This document shows, piece after piece, positions 38,755 to 47,509 of a stretch of 64,000 bases of DNA; positions within the stretch are counted from its first letter, which is position 1; every line of letters begins with the position of its first letter. Both the position numbers and the translations under genes were made by a program. The DNA lies in the NCBI RefSeq assembly GCF_001425045.1, contig NZ_LMDJ01000001.1:621859-685858 (forward strand). The letters are read 5' to 3'. Source of the stretch: Massilia sp. Root351 (GTDB taxonomy: Bacteria; Pseudomonadota; Gammaproteobacteria; Burkholderiales; Burkholderiaceae_D). The notes beneath the pieces are model-generated. The model saw only the letters and a program-made list of their open reading frames with translations, did no database searches and had not been told where the DNA came from.

Positions 38755-41562
38755 ATGCAAAAGACCCTGCTGCTGGTTGACGGTTCCAGCTACCTCTACC
38801 GAGCCTTCCACGCGCTGCCCGACCTGCGCAGCCCGGACGGCCATCCGACCGGCGCCATGCACGGCATGGTCAACATGCTGCGCCGCCTGCGCGCCGACTT
38901 CCCCGCCGCCTACATCGCCTGCGTGTTCGACGCCAAGGGCAAGACCTTCCGCGACGATCTGTACCCCGAGTACAAGGCCACGCGCGCGTCCATGCCGGAC
39001 GACCTGCGCCTGCAGATCGAACCCATCCACGAGGCCGTGCGCGCCATGGGCTGGCCGATCCTGATGGTCGAAGGCGTGGAGGCGGACGACGTGATCGGCA
39101 CGCTGTGCGTGGATGCGGTCAAGGCCGGCCTGGACGTGGTGGTGTCGACCGGCGACAAGGACCTGGCGCAGCTGGTCAATCCGCACGTCATGCTGATCAA
39201 CACCATGACCAACGAGAAGATGGACGAGCCGGGCGTGCTGGCCAAGTTCGGCGTGCCGCCGAACCGCATCATCGACTACCTGACCCTGATCGGCGACACC
39301 GTCGACAACGTGCCGGGCGTGGCCAAGTGCGGCCCGAAAACCGCGCTCAAGTGGCTCACCGCCTATGACAGCCTGGACGGCGTGATGGCCAACGCGGACA
39401 AGATCACCGGCGCCGTCGGCGAGAACCTGCGCACCGCGCTGCCATGGCTGCCGAAGGGCCGCGAGCTGATCACCGTGAAGACCGACTGCGACCTGAGCGC
39501 GCACATGATGTCGATTTCCGAATCGCTGGTGGCCAAGGGCGAGGACAAGGAGTCGCTGCTGGCCTTCTTCGGCAAATACGGCTTCAAGACGCTGCTGCGG
39601 GAACTGGGCGGCTTGACGCCGGCCGCGCCCATCGGCGCCGGCGGCGCGGGCGCACCGTCCGCCGCCACCGGCGCCGGCGCGGCCGCGGCGCCAGCGGGCG
39701 CCATCGCCGCCGGCGGCGCCAACGGCGACCTGTTCGCCGCCGCCAGCGCGCCGGCCAGCGTCCACTACGAGACCGTGCTGACCGAGGCGGACCTGGACAA
39801 ATGGATCGCCCGCATCGACGCCGCCGGGCTGACGGCGGTGGACACGGAAACCACCTCGCTGGAGCCGATGACGGCGCAGATGGTCGGCATTTCGCTGGCC
39901 ACCGAGCCGGGCGTGGCCTGCTATATCCCGGTGGCGCACAGCTACCAGGGCGTGCCCGAGCAGCTCAGCCGCGAACTGGTGCTGGAAAAGCTCAGGCCCT
40001 GGCTGGAGGACGGCGCCAAGCCCAAGGTCGGCCAGAACCTGAAGTACGACGCGCACATCTTCGCCAACCACGGCGTGGCCCTGCGCGGCATCGTGCACGA
40101 CACGCTGCTGCAGTCCTACGTGTTCGAATCGCACCGCACGCACGACATGGACAGCCTGGCGCTGCGCCACCTGAACCACACCACCATCCCGTTCGTGGAC
40201 GTGTGCGGCAAGGGCGCCAAGCAGATCACCTTCGACCAGGTGGAAATCGGCCGCGCCACCGAATACGCGGCGGAAGACGCCGACATCACGCTGCGGCTGC
40301 ACCTGGCCATGCACGGCAACGTCTCGGCCGACGAGAAGCTGACCCGCATCTACAGCAAGATCGAACTGCCAACCGCCATCGTGCTGCAAAAGATCGAACG
40401 CAACGGCGTGATGATCGACGCGGCGCTGCTGAAGATCCAGTCGGACGAGCTGGGCGCGCGCATCGTGGAACTGGAAGCGAAGGCGCACGAGCTGGCCGAG
40501 CAGCCGTTCAACCTGGGCTCGCCCAAGCAGATCGGCGAGATCTTCTTCGAGAAGCTGAAGCTGCCGGTGGTGAAAAAGACGCCCAGCGGCGCCCCGTCCA
40601 CCGACGAGGAAGTGCTGCAGAAGCTGGCCGAGGACTATCCCTTGCCGAAAGTGCTGCTGGAATACCGCGGCATGGCCAAGCTGAAGTCCACCTATACCGA
40701 CAAGCTGCCGCTGATGATCAACAAGGCCACCGGCCGCGTGCACACCAACTACGCACAGGCGGTGGCGGTGACGGGGCGCCTGGCGTCGAACGATCCGAAC
40801 CTGCAGAACATCCCGATCCGCACCGCCGAAGGGCGGCGCATCCGGGAAGCCTTCGTGGCGCCGCCGGGCAGCCATATCGTGTCGGCCGACTATTCGCAGA
40901 TCGAGCTGCGCATCATGGCGCACATCTCGGAGGACGCGAACATGCTGCGCGCCTTCGCCGAAGGCGAGGACATCCACCGCGCCACCGCCGCCGAGATCTT
41001 CGGCGTGGCGCCGGCCGACGTGACCAGCGAACAGCGCCGCTACGCCAAGGTGATCAATTTCGGCCTGATCTACGGCATGAGCGCCTTCGGCCTGGCCTCC
41101 AACCTGGGTATCGACCGCGCCGCCGCGCAGAACTACATCGACCGCTACTTCGCGCGCTTCTCCGGCGTGAAGGCCTACATGGACGACACCCGCCTGCAGG
41201 CCAAGGCCAAGGGCTACGTGGAAACCGTGTTCGGCCGCCGCCTCTGGCTGCCGGAGATCAATTCGCCGAACGGCCCGCGCCGCCAGGGCGCCGAGCGCGC
41301 GGCGATCAACGCGCCGATGCAGGGCACGGCGGCCGACCTGATCAAGCTGGCCATGATCGCGGTGCAGGACTGGCTGGAGAAGGATGGCCTGAAAACCCGC
41401 ATGATCATGCAGGTGCACGACGAACTGGTGCTGGAAGTGCCGGACGAGGAGCTGGCGCTGGTGCGCGAAAAGCTGCCGCAGCTGATGGCCGGCGTGGCGC
41501 AGTTGAAGGTGCCGCTGCTGGCGGAAGTCGGCGTGGGCAAGAACTGGGAGGAGGCTCACTAA
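38755..41562 (+). CDS. polA: DNA polymerase I
   Basis: A 935-residue PolA. The 5' nuclease (residues 1 to about 295) has VDGSSYLYRAFHALPDL, GVEADDVIGTL, STGDKDLAQLV. An Ala/Gly-rich flexible linker (about 290-330) separates the 3'-5' exonuclease, whose DTETTS and the EYAAEDADIT motif keep the acidic metal ligands, so proofreading should be active. The polymerase domain from about residue 560 has motif A VSADYSQIELRIMAHIS, motif B RRYAKVINFGLIYGMSAFG and motif C QVHDELVLEV. It is divergent from the DUF2782-thrB operon. Promoter not firmly identified in the intervening 139 bases. Confidence 0.97.
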   Translation: MQKTLLLVDGSSYLYRAFHALPDLRSPDGHPTGAMHGMVNMLRRLRADFPAAYIACVFDAKGKTFRDDLYPEYKATRASMPDDLRLQIEPIHEAVRAMGWPILMVEGVEADDVIGTLCVDAVKAGLDVVVSTGDKDLAQLVNPHVMLINTMTNEKMDEPGVLAKFGVPPNRIIDYLTLIGDTVDNVPGVAKCGPKTALKWLTAYDSLDGVMANADKITGAVGENLRTALPWLPKGRELITVKTDCDLSAHMMSISESLVAKGEDKESLLAFFGKYGFKTLLRELGGLTPAAPIGAGGAGAPSAATGAGAAAAPAGAIAAGGANGDLFAAASAPASVHYETVLTEADLDKWIARIDAAGLTAVDTETTSLEPMTAQMVGISLATEPGVACYIPVAHSYQGVPEQLSRELVLEKLRPWLEDGAKPKVGQNLKYDAHIFANHGVALRGIVHDTLLQSYVFESHRTHDMDSLALRHLNHTTIPFVDVCGKGAKQITFDQVEIGRATEYAAEDADITLRLHLAMHGNVSADEKLTRIYSKIELPTAIVLQKIERNGVMIDAALLKIQSDELGARIVELEAKAHELAEQPFNLGSPKQIGEIFFEKLKLPVVKKTPSGAPSTDEEVLQKLAEDYPLPKVLLEYRGMAKLKSTYTDKLPLMINKATGRVHTNYAQAVAVTGRLASNDPNLQNIPIRTAEGRRIREAFVAPPGSHIVSADYSQIELRIMAHISEDANMLRAFAEGEDIHRATAAEIFGVAPADVTSEQRRYAKVINFGLIYGMSAFGLASNLGIDRAAAQNYIDRYFARFSGVKAYMDDTRLQAKAKGYVETVFGRRLWLPEINSPNGPRRQGAERAAINAPMQGTAADLIKLAMIAVQDWLEKDGLKTRMIMQVHDELVLEVPDEELALVREKLPQLMAGVAQLKVPLLAEVGVGKNWEEAH

Positions 41563-41603
41563 GTGGGCCTGCGCGGGATTTATTCACCAACAGGAGGGGA
41601 CTG

Positions 41604-42488
41604 ATGAAAGATTTGTTGAACGACGCAGCAAGCCTGAACGACAAGCACCTGAGCGACGGCGTGGCCCGCCGCGACTTCCTGAAAGTGGCCCTCGGCACCG
41701 GCTTTGCGGCCGCCGCGCTGCCGGTGGTGGCGCAGAACGTCGTCAAGACCGACACCGACGGCCTGACCGCCGGCACCGTCACGGTCACCGTGAACGGCAC
41801 CGCAGTGCCGGTATACCGCGCGCAGCCGGCCGGCAAGACCGGCCTGCCGGTGATCCTGGTGATCTCCGAGATCTTCGGCGTGCACGAGCACATCGCCGAC
41901 GTGGCGCGCCGCTTCGCCAAGCTGGGCTATCTGGCGCTGGCGCCGGACCTGTTCGTGCGCCAGGGCGACGCCACCAAGGCGCCGTCGCAGGCCGAACTGA
42001 TGAAGAACATCGTCGGCAAGACGCCGGACGCCGAGGTGCACGCCGACCTGGACGCCGTGGTGGCCTGGGCCAAGGCCAACGGCGGCAACACCGACAAGCT
42101 GGGCATCACCGGCTTCTGCTGGGGCGGCCGCCAGACCTGGCTGTACACCGCGCACAATCCGAATGTGAAGGCCGGCGTGGCCTGGTACGGCCGCGTGGTG
42201 GGCGAGAAAACCGCCATCAGCCCGCTGCACCCGGTCGACGTGGCCGACAAGATCAAGGCGCCGGTGCTGGGCCTGTACGGCGCCAAGGACACCGGCATCC
42301 CGGTCGAATCGCTGGACAAGCTGAAGGCGGCGCTGGCGGCCGCCGGCAACACCGGGTCCACCATCGTGGTCTATCCCAATTCGGGCCACGCCTTCCACGC
42401 CGACTACCGTCCCAGCTACAACGAAGCCGACGCCAAGGACGGTTTTGCGCGCGCCGTGGCCTGGTTCAAGGCTAACGGCGTTGCATAA
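41604..42488 (+). CDS. Tat-exported dienelactone hydrolase-family protein
   Basis: A 294-residue alpha/beta hydrolase of the dienelactone hydrolase family. The N-terminus carries a twin-arginine signal (VARRDFLKVALGTGFAAAAL) and should be exported folded. The triad is Cys in TGFCWGGRQTW, Asp in GLYGAKDTGIPV and His in NSGHAFHAD, matching carboxymethylenebutenolidase, and EIFGVHEHI supplies the conserved Glu near the nucleophile. AGGAGGGG precedes the ATG at 41604. It follows polA by 41 bases, perhaps on one transcript, and is ended by a hairpin. Natural substrate unknown; periplasmic location is unusual for chlorocatechol breakdown. Confidence 0.9.
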   Translation: MKDLLNDAASLNDKHLSDGVARRDFLKVALGTGFAAAALPVVAQNVVKTDTDGLTAGTVTVTVNGTAVPVYRAQPAGKTGLPVILVISEIFGVHEHIADVARRFAKLGYLALAPDLFVRQGDATKAPSQAELMKNIVGKTPDAEVHADLDAVVAWAKANGGNTDKLGITGFCWGGRQTWLYTAHNPNVKAGVAWYGRVVGEKTAISPLHPVDVADKIKAPVLGLYGAKDTGIPVESLDKLKAALAAAGNTGSTIVVYPNSGHAFHADYRPSYNEADAKDGFARAVAWFKANGVA

Positions 42489-42505
42489 CTGAGCAGAAAA
42501 TCGGG

Positions 42506-42525
42506 CCGGGCGGTAAAATGCCCGG
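42506..42525 (+). terminator. Terminator after the dienelactone hydrolase gene
   Basis: CCGGGC (42506-42511) and GCCCGG (42520-42525) pair around an AT-rich 8-base loop, followed by TTTG. It begins 17 bases after the stop. Another GC-rich hairpin (GCCGG / CCGGC around 42560-42573) lies just downstream in the leader of the ZIP gene. Confidence 0.5.
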
Positions 42526-42606
42526 TTTGCGCCGGCATTCAGGCGCGGAACGCAGCAGGCGCCGGGCCCCGGCTGCGTTTCCTGGTAGTGCTCAAGAGGC
42601 AATAAA

Positions 42607-43383
42607 ATCGATTCCACACTCATTTCCATCCTGCTGGCCACCACCATCGGCGGCGTGATCAGCCTGACCGCTGCGGCCATTTTCTCGTTTACCTTGCTGT
42701 CCAAGGTGGTCGAGCGCATGGTCAGCCTGTCGGTCGGCATCATGCTGTCCACGTCGCTGCTGCACGCGCTGCCGGAGGCGTTTGAATCGAGTGCGGATCC
42801 GCGCACCCTGTTTGCCACCCTGCTGGGCGGCTTGCTGGCCTTCTTCATGCTGGAAAAGCTGGCCATCCTGCGCCACTCGCACCACCACGAGCACGACGGC
42901 CATCACCACCACCACGGACATGACAAGCGCGAAGCCGGCAAGGCCGGCTGGATGATCCTGGTGGGCGACGGCATGCACAACTTCACCGACGGCATCCTGA
43001 TCGCGGCGGCTTTCCTGGCCGATCCGGGCCTGGGGCTGGTGACCGGCGTGGCCATCATCGCGCACGAGATCCCGCAGGAGATCGGCGACTTCATCGTGCT
43101 GCTGAACGCCGGCTTCTCGCGCACGCGCGCCTATGTCTACAATCTGCTGTGCAGCATGATGGCGATCGCCGGCGGCCTGCTGGGCTACTATACGCTGGAC
43201 CAGGCCAGCAACCTGATTCCCTACGTGCTGGTGTTCGCCTCGTCCGGCTTCATCTACATCGCCGTGAGCGACCTGATGCCGCAGATGCAGCGCCGTGCCA
43301 CGCTGCGCGAGACCATCCCGCAAGTACTGCTGATCGCCGCCGGCGTCGGCATCGTGCTGTTCCTCACCGCGCAGCGCCACTGA
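42607..43383 (+). CDS. ZIP-family metal transporter, probable ATC start
   Basis: A 258-residue zinc/iron-type (ZIP) transporter with about eight transmembrane helices. Features are LSVGIMLSTSLLHALPEAF, a His-rich loop (HSHHHEHDGHHHHHGHDKRE) and GDGMHNFTDGILIAAAF and AIIAHEIPQEIGDFIVL, the ZIP metal-site motifs in TM4 and TM5. The reading frame starts soundly only at ATC (42607), 7 bases after AGAGG, giving IDSTLISILLATTIGG as the complete first helix; no ATG, GTG or TTG occurs before GTG at 42655, which would cut TM1 in half. Stop codons bound the frame at 42586. Either ATC initiates or the start is degraded. Confidence 0.88.
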   Translation: MDSTLISILLATTIGGVISLTAAAIFSFTLLSKVVERMVSLSVGIMLSTSLLHALPEAFESSADPRTLFATLLGGLLAFFMLEKLAILRHSHHHEHDGHHHHHGHDKREAGKAGWMILVGDGMHNFTDGILIAAAFLADPGLGLVTGVAIIAHEIPQEIGDFIVLLNAGFSRTRAYVYNLLCSMMAIAGGLLGYYTLDQASNLIPYVLVFASSGFIYIAVSDLMPQMQRRATLRETIPQVLLIAAGVGIVLFLTAQRH

Positions 43384-43469
43384 GCGGCCGCCAGGCCGGG
43401 CTTGCGGCCGCGCAAACCGCGCGCTCCGGCCTGTGCTAAGGTGATGTTTTGGCCGCCAAGGAGGCAACC

Positions 43470-43733
43470 ATGGCCACCGAACAAGACCTGCAAGCCCTGT
43501 CCCCATCCGACCGCGCCCGCCTGGAGCGCCTGGCGGAACTCGCCGGGCGCACGCCGCTGGAAACCTTGTACTTTGTTCAACGGGACGGGTTCGAAGAGTG
43601 CGAAGAGAGCGTGCGTGAAAACTTAATCGCGGAGCAAGATATTGCAGAGGGACGCGGGGTTCCGAACGAACAAGTGATGGAAGACGCCCAGCGCATCATT
43701 GACGAATGTGCTCAGCGTGCCAAGCAAGCCTAA
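43470..43733 (+). CDS. Antitoxin of a RelE/ParE-type module
   Basis: An 87-residue acidic protein starting MATEQDLQALSPSDRARLER, with AAGGAGG upstream of the ATG at 43470. The helical, acidic C-terminal half (QRDGFEECEESVRENLIAEQ, then DIAEGRGV) is typical of small antitoxins of the ParD/RelB/stbD type that bind the toxin and the promoter. The preceding gene end and a GC-rich gap provide an upstream promoter region. Its stop overlaps the toxin gene by 17 bases, so the two are translated together. The family is inferred from partner and size. Confidence 0.75.
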   Translation: MATEQDLQALSPSDRARLERLAELAGRTPLETLYFVQRDGFEECEESVRENLIAEQDIAEGRGVPNEQVMEDAQRIIDECAQRAKQA

Positions 43734-44004
43734 GATCGTTTGGGCCCCGGCAGCGAAAGCTGACTATGACGCGGCGTTGCGGCGCATCGGTACGACGGAT
43801 CCGCGCGCGGCGGACTTGGTAGCGCGTCGGGTTCGACGACTGCTGGCTCTGCTGGAAATTCAGCCCATGCTCGGCACACCGGCGACGACTTTGAATATTC
43901 GTCGATTCGCTATCCCGAAGACCGGACACACGATCGAATACCGTGTGCGTCCGGGAGAACTTCATATCTTGCGCTGGTACCGCCAGCGGCGCAAGCGGCC
44001 GTGA
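43717..44004 (+). CDS. RelE/ParE-family toxin
   Basis: A 95-residue basic protein if GTG at 43717 is the start (MPSKPKIVWAPAAKADYDAA); GTG at 43708 or TTG at 43699 would add 3 or 6 residues, and none has a clear ribosome site, so coupling to the antitoxin is likely. The fold matches RelE/ParE: an N-terminal helix-rich part VRRLLALLEIQPMLGTP and the strands IRRFAIPKTGHTIEYRVRPG and LHILRWYRQRRKRP, with the arginine-rich end. It would be a gyrase inhibitor or mRNA interferase; which one cannot be told. Its last base abuts the convergent sulfurtransferase stop. Confidence 0.8.
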   Translation: MPSKPKIVWAPAAKADYDAALRRIGTTDPRAADLVARRVRRLLALLEIQPMLGTPATTLNIRRFAIPKTGHTIEYRVRPGELHILRWYRQRRKRP

Positions 44005-44856
44005 TCAGGCGCCGGTGGCGACCGGGCGGGCCGGGTTGGCGCACCATTCGCTCCAGGAGCCTGGATACAGCGAGGCGCCGTGCAGGCCGGCTATTTCCAT
44101 CGCCAGCAGGTTGTGGCAGGCGGTGACGCCCGAGCCGCATTGCATGATGGCTGTGGGCGCGTTGCTGAACAGCGGCGCGAATTCCTGCTTCAGCTGCGGC
44201 CCCGGCTTGAAACGGCCGTCCGGCAGCAGGTTGTCCTTGAAGAAACGGTTCCTGGCGCCCGGAATGTGGCCGCCCACCGGATCGATAGTCTCGTTCTCGC
44301 CGCGGAAACGGTCCGCCGCGCGCGCGTCCACCACGGTGCGGCGCTGCGTGCCCAGGTTCTCCACCACGTCGGCCAGGGTCACGGTATGCGCCAGGCTCGG
44401 ACGCTCGGTGATGTGGCCTCGCGCGCGCTGCGCCACCGGCGTCACCAGCGGCAGGCCTTGCGACTGCCAGGCGGCCAGGCCGCCGTCCAGCACCGCCACC
44501 GCCGGGTGGCCCACCCAGCGCAGCAGCCACCACAGGCGCGCCGCGAACATGCCGCCGTGCGCGTCGTAGGCCACCACTTGCGTGCTGTCGCTGATGCCCC
44601 AACTGCGCAGCGTCTCGATCAGCGCGCCGCGCTCGGGCAGCGGATGGCGGCCCGTGAACTGCGCGCCGGCGGCGGCCTTGGGGCCGGACAGGTCGTCGTC
44701 GATACTGGCGAACTGCGCGTTCTGGATATGGCCGATGGCGAAGCCGTCGCGGCCCGCGTCCGGGTTCATCAGGTCGTGCCGGCAGTCCAGGATGACCCAG
44801 GCCGGGTCGGTCAGGTGCTGCGCGAGGTCGGCGGCGGTGATCAGGGTGGTATGCAT
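44005..44856 (-). CDS. sseA: 3-mercaptopyruvate/thiosulfate sulfurtransferase
   Basis: A 283-residue tandem-rhodanese enzyme. The N-terminal (non-catalytic) rhodanese domain includes WVILDCRHDLMNPDAG and AYDAHGGMFAARLWWLLRWV; the C-terminal one includes VVDARAADRFRGENETIDPV and the active-site loop MQCGSGVTACH with Cys near residue 240. CGSGVTA is the mercaptopyruvate-type loop of SseA rather than CRxGx-type rhodanese, hence the symbol. It uses the ATG at 44856, with AGGAG upstream. It follows the DMT transporter gene by 20 bases in one leftward operon with the Rieske oxygenase. Confidence 0.9.
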   Translation of the reverse strand: MHTTLITAADLAQHLTDPAWVILDCRHDLMNPDAGRDGFAIGHIQNAQFASIDDDLSGPKAAAGAQFTGRHPLPERGALIETLRSWGISDSTQVVAYDAHGGMFAARLWWLLRWVGHPAVAVLDGGLAAWQSQGLPLVTPVAQRARGHITERPSLAHTVTLADVVENLGTQRRTVVDARAADRFRGENETIDPVGGHIPGARNRFFKDNLLPDGRFKPGPQLKQEFAPLFSNAPTAIMQCGSGVTACHNLLAMEIAGLHGASLYPGSWSEWCANPARPVATGA

Positions 44857-44876
44857 GGCGCTCCTCTGTTTCGTTC

Positions 44877-45800
44877 TTACACTTCGCTGGCGATCGGATC
44901 GGTGGTGGCAATGGCTTTGCCGCGCTCCGTACTGCGGGTATTGTAAAACGTTGCGGCGATACCGGAAGCGAGAATGATGGCGATGCCCAGCCAGCTGTGC
45001 CAGTCGAAGGAATCGCTGAACACCATCACGCCCCAGAAGCTGGAGAAGACGATGCCGGTGTACTGCAGATTGGCCACCACCAGCGTCTTGCCGACGCGGT
45101 AGGCGCGCGTCATGGCCATCTGCGCGGCGGTGGCGCTCAGGCCGATGCCCAGCATCAGGAAGAATTTGTACCAGCTGTCGACCGCGTGCCAGATCACCGG
45201 GCCGCTGCCCGCTTCCAGGATATGCCCGCCGACGCCGGCCAGCAGGTTGCCGACCGAGAAATAGAACACCACCCGGTATTCCGGCTCGCCCGCCAGGCCC
45301 AGCTTGCGCACCTGCATATAAGCCATGGCCGACAGCACGCTCGACACGATGGCCACGATGGCAGGGGCCAGCTGGTTGGAATGGAAGGCCGGCTGCAGCA
45401 GCAGGGTGACGCCGACAAAGCTCATCACCACGGCCAGGATCAGCGGCCATTCGATGCGGTTCTGGGCGTGCCACCAGCCGTGCATGAACAGCCACAGCGC
45501 GATCCAGATCGGCGCCATGTAGTTCAGCGTCATGGCGGTGGCCAGGGGCAGGTTGGCGATGGCGTAGAACCACAGCCACAGGGAGACCACGCCGATGAAG
45601 CCGCGCCACAGGTGGGCGAAGGGCATGCTGGTCTTGAAGCTGCCGCCCTGGATGCGGATCATGCAGAACAGCACCGTCACGCCGATGACGCCCCGGCACA
45701 GCACGATCTCGGAGGTGGAGTAGATTTCCGAGGCGAGTTTCACGCATACGCCCATGGCGGCGAACATGAAACTGGCGAACAACATCCAAAGCGATTGCAT
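44877..45800 (-). CDS. EamA/DMT-family transporter
   Basis: A 307-residue inner-membrane protein of the drug/metabolite transporter superfamily: ten transmembrane helices as two EamA repeats (MQSLWMLFASFMFAAMGVCV and LAPAIVAIVSSVLSAMAYMQ). These proteins usually export amino acids or metabolites. ATG at 45800 has AGGAA 5 bases upstream and is preferred to the adjacent GTG. It lies between the Rieske oxygenase gene (33 bases upstream) and the sulfurtransferase gene, so it may import a substrate of the oxygenase or export its product. Confidence 0.9.
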   Translation of the reverse strand: MQSLWMLFASFMFAAMGVCVKLASEIYSTSEIVLCRGVIGVTVLFCMIRIQGGSFKTSMPFAHLWRGFIGVVSLWLWFYAIANLPLATAMTLNYMAPIWIALWLFMHGWWHAQNRIEWPLILAVVMSFVGVTLLLQPAFHSNQLAPAIVAIVSSVLSAMAYMQVRKLGLAGEPEYRVVFYFSVGNLLAGVGGHILEAGSGPVIWHAVDSWYKFFLMLGIGLSATAAQMAMTRAYRVGKTLVVANLQYTGIVFSSFWGVMVFSDSFDWHSWLGIAIILASGIAATFYNTRSTERGKAIATTDPIASEV

Positions 45801-45833
45801 CACATTCCTGTTTCTGCCGCCTTGGCGGCTGGG

Positions 45834-46934
45834 TTACAAAGCGACTTTGCTGCGGTACCACTCGTGGAAGTGCTGCATGCCGTCTTCCATCGGCGACTGG
45901 TACGGGCCGGCGTCGTTTTCGCCGCGCTGCATCAGGATCTTGCGGCCGGCGTCCATGCGCAGGGCGATTTCATCGTCCTCGACGCAGGTTTCCATGTAGG
46001 CCGCGCGCTCGGCGTCCACGAAATCGCGCTCGAACAGCACGATTTCCTCGGGATAGTAGAACTCCACCACGTTGCGCGTTTTTTGCGGGCCGTCCGGCCA
46101 CAGGGTGGACACCACCAGCACGTGCGGATACCACTCCACCATGATGTTGGGGTACAGCGTGAGCCAGATGGCGCCGAATTCGGGCGGTTCGCCGCCGCGG
46201 AACTTGAGCACCTGCTCGTGCCATTTCTGGTACACCGGCGAGCCGGACTTGCGCAGGCTGCGGTTCACGCCCACCGTCTGCACGCTGTAGTCGGCGCCGA
46301 ATTCCCAGCGCAGGTCTTCGCAGTTGACGAAGCCGCCCAGCCCGGGGTGGAAGGGCTCGACGTGGTAGTCCTCCAGGTAGACCTCGATGAAGGTCTTCCA
46401 GTTGTAGTCGCACTGATGCACTTCCACGTGGTCGAACATATAGCCGCTGAAGTCCAGGTCCTTGGAGACCGACATTTCCTTCAGCTTGTCCATGACGTTG
46501 TAGCCGTTCTGCTCGAACAGCAGCCCGTTCCAGCTTTGCAGCCTGGTCTTGGGCAGGTTCAGGCAGGGCGTCTCGGGGAAGTGCGGCGCGCCGATCAGCT
46601 CCCCTTTCAGGTCGTAGGTCCAGCGGTGCAGCGGGCAGACGATGGTGTTGCTGTTGCCGCGCCCATTGAACATCAGCGCCTGGCGGTGGCGGCAGACGTT
46701 GGATAGCACTTCAAGGCCGTTGGCGTTGCGCACCAGCATACGCCCTTCGTTTTCGGAAACGAGGGTCGCAAAGTCGCCGGCGTTCGGCACCATCAGTTCA
46801 TGGCCGACATAGCGCGGCCCTGCTTTGAACAGTTGCTGCATTTCACGCTGCAGTAGCGTTTCGTCAAAATAGACGTTAACCGGAAGTTGCGCGTTGGAGC
46901 GCGCTAGCTTGGCGTGGGTAGCCAGATCGGACAT
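45834..46934 (-). CDS. Rieske non-haem iron oxygenase, large subunit type
   Basis: A 366-residue aromatic-ring-hydroxylating-type oxygenase. The Rieske [2Fe-2S] cluster has Cys81, His83, Cys100 and His103 (CRHRQAL ... CPLHRWTYDL); the mononuclear iron site has Asp189, His191 and His196 (YLEDYHVEPFHPG). The C-terminal catalytic domain is complete. No ferredoxin or reductase gene is present nearby, so electrons must come from elsewhere. Substrate is not predictable; stand-alone members act on quaternary amines such as carnitine or choline derivatives or on aromatics. It begins the operon with the DMT transporter and sulfurtransferase. Confidence 0.9.
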   Translation of the reverse strand: MSDLATHAKLARSNAQLPVNVYFDETLLQREMQQLFKAGPRYVGHELMVPNAGDFATLVSENEGRMLVRNANGLEVLSNVCRHRQALMFNGRGNSNTIVCPLHRWTYDLKGELIGAPHFPETPCLNLPKTRLQSWNGLLFEQNGYNVMDKLKEMSVSKDLDFSGYMFDHVEVHQCDYNWKTFIEVYLEDYHVEPFHPGLGGFVNCEDLRWEFGADYSVQTVGVNRSLRKSGSPVYQKWHEQVLKFRGGEPPEFGAIWLTLYPNIMVEWYPHVLVVSTLWPDGPQKTRNVVEFYYPEEIVLFERDFVDAERAAYMETCVEDDEIALRMDAGRKILMQRGENDAGPYQSPMEDGMQHFHEWYRSKVAL

Positions 46935-47248
46935 CCCAACCCCCCTTAATTAAAGTGCTGCAAACCAAGAAGAGACAGAATCCGTAAAGACCTGAATTCA
47001 GTTTTTGAAACGGTATTTCGGACAGAACCGGAGATTATACCGTGAAATGCCTATATTCCGCTGGCTTTCCTGACAAGGGCGCCCGATTGCCTCGCCGACA
47101 GGGTAGACTGGAGAGCAACACTGTAAGCGCCGGTTGCACTTGTGCCGAAGTGTTAATTCCACTGCATTGGTTGGTTTGATCTAAAATAACGGGCTACACT
47201 GCGCTGGCGGCCCCTGAACGCTGCCCGGCCTTACCGATTTGAGTGCTT
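46935..47248. other. Intergenic control region of the Rieske operon and xseB
   Basis: A 314-base, comparatively AT-rich gap between divergent genes. On the minus strand TATAAT (47039-47034) is a perfect -10 box about 100 bases upstream of the Rieske start, without a good -35 box. On the plus strand TTGGTT (47171-47176) and TACACT (47195-47200), 18 bases apart, are a weak promoter for xseB-ispA-dxs. TTAATTAA occurs at 46945-46952. No further coding region or RNA is apparent. Confidence 0.45.
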
Positions 47249-47509
47249 ATGTCTAAGAAATTGAATGCTGACCCCGTGAATGCCGCATCCGCCCCTGCTT
47301 CCTTCGAGGAAGCCATGGCGGAGCTTGCGCAACTGGTGACGCAAATGGAAGCGGGCCAGCTGCCGCTGGAAGCGTCCGTCGCGGCCTATGCGCGCGGCTC
47401 GGAACTGGTTAAATACTGCGCCGGCCAGCTCGACAAGGTGGAAGCGCAGGTCAAGGTGCTGGAAGGCGGCATGCTCAAGCCTTTCGCCGACGCCGAGGAG
47501 CTGGCATGA
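47249..47509 (+). CDS. xseB: Exodeoxyribonuclease VII small subunit
   Basis: An 86-residue protein, slightly longer than E. coli XseB, with the family core SFEEAMAELAQLVTQMEAGQ, LPLEASVAAYARGSELV and YCAGQLDKVEAQVKVLE. It binds XseA in the nuclease that degrades single-stranded DNA. xseA is not in the window. The ATG at 47249 is preferred; GTG six bases before it is in frame but has no extra support. Its last four bases overlap the ispA start, the usual operon in proteobacteria. Confidence 0.95.
   Translation: MSKKLNADPVNAASAPASFEEAMAELAQLVTQMEAGQLPLEASVAAYARGSELVKYCAGQLDKVEAQVKVLEGGMLKPFADAEELA

Noticed and set aside
38725..41559. A 944-codon frame antisense to polA
   Set aside because: Same composition artefact; polA motifs fill the opposite strand and no family is recognisable in the antisense product.
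42655..43383. GTG at 42655 as the ZIP transporter start
   Set aside because: It would remove half of the first transmembrane helix, and no ribosome site is placed before it; kept only as a fallback.
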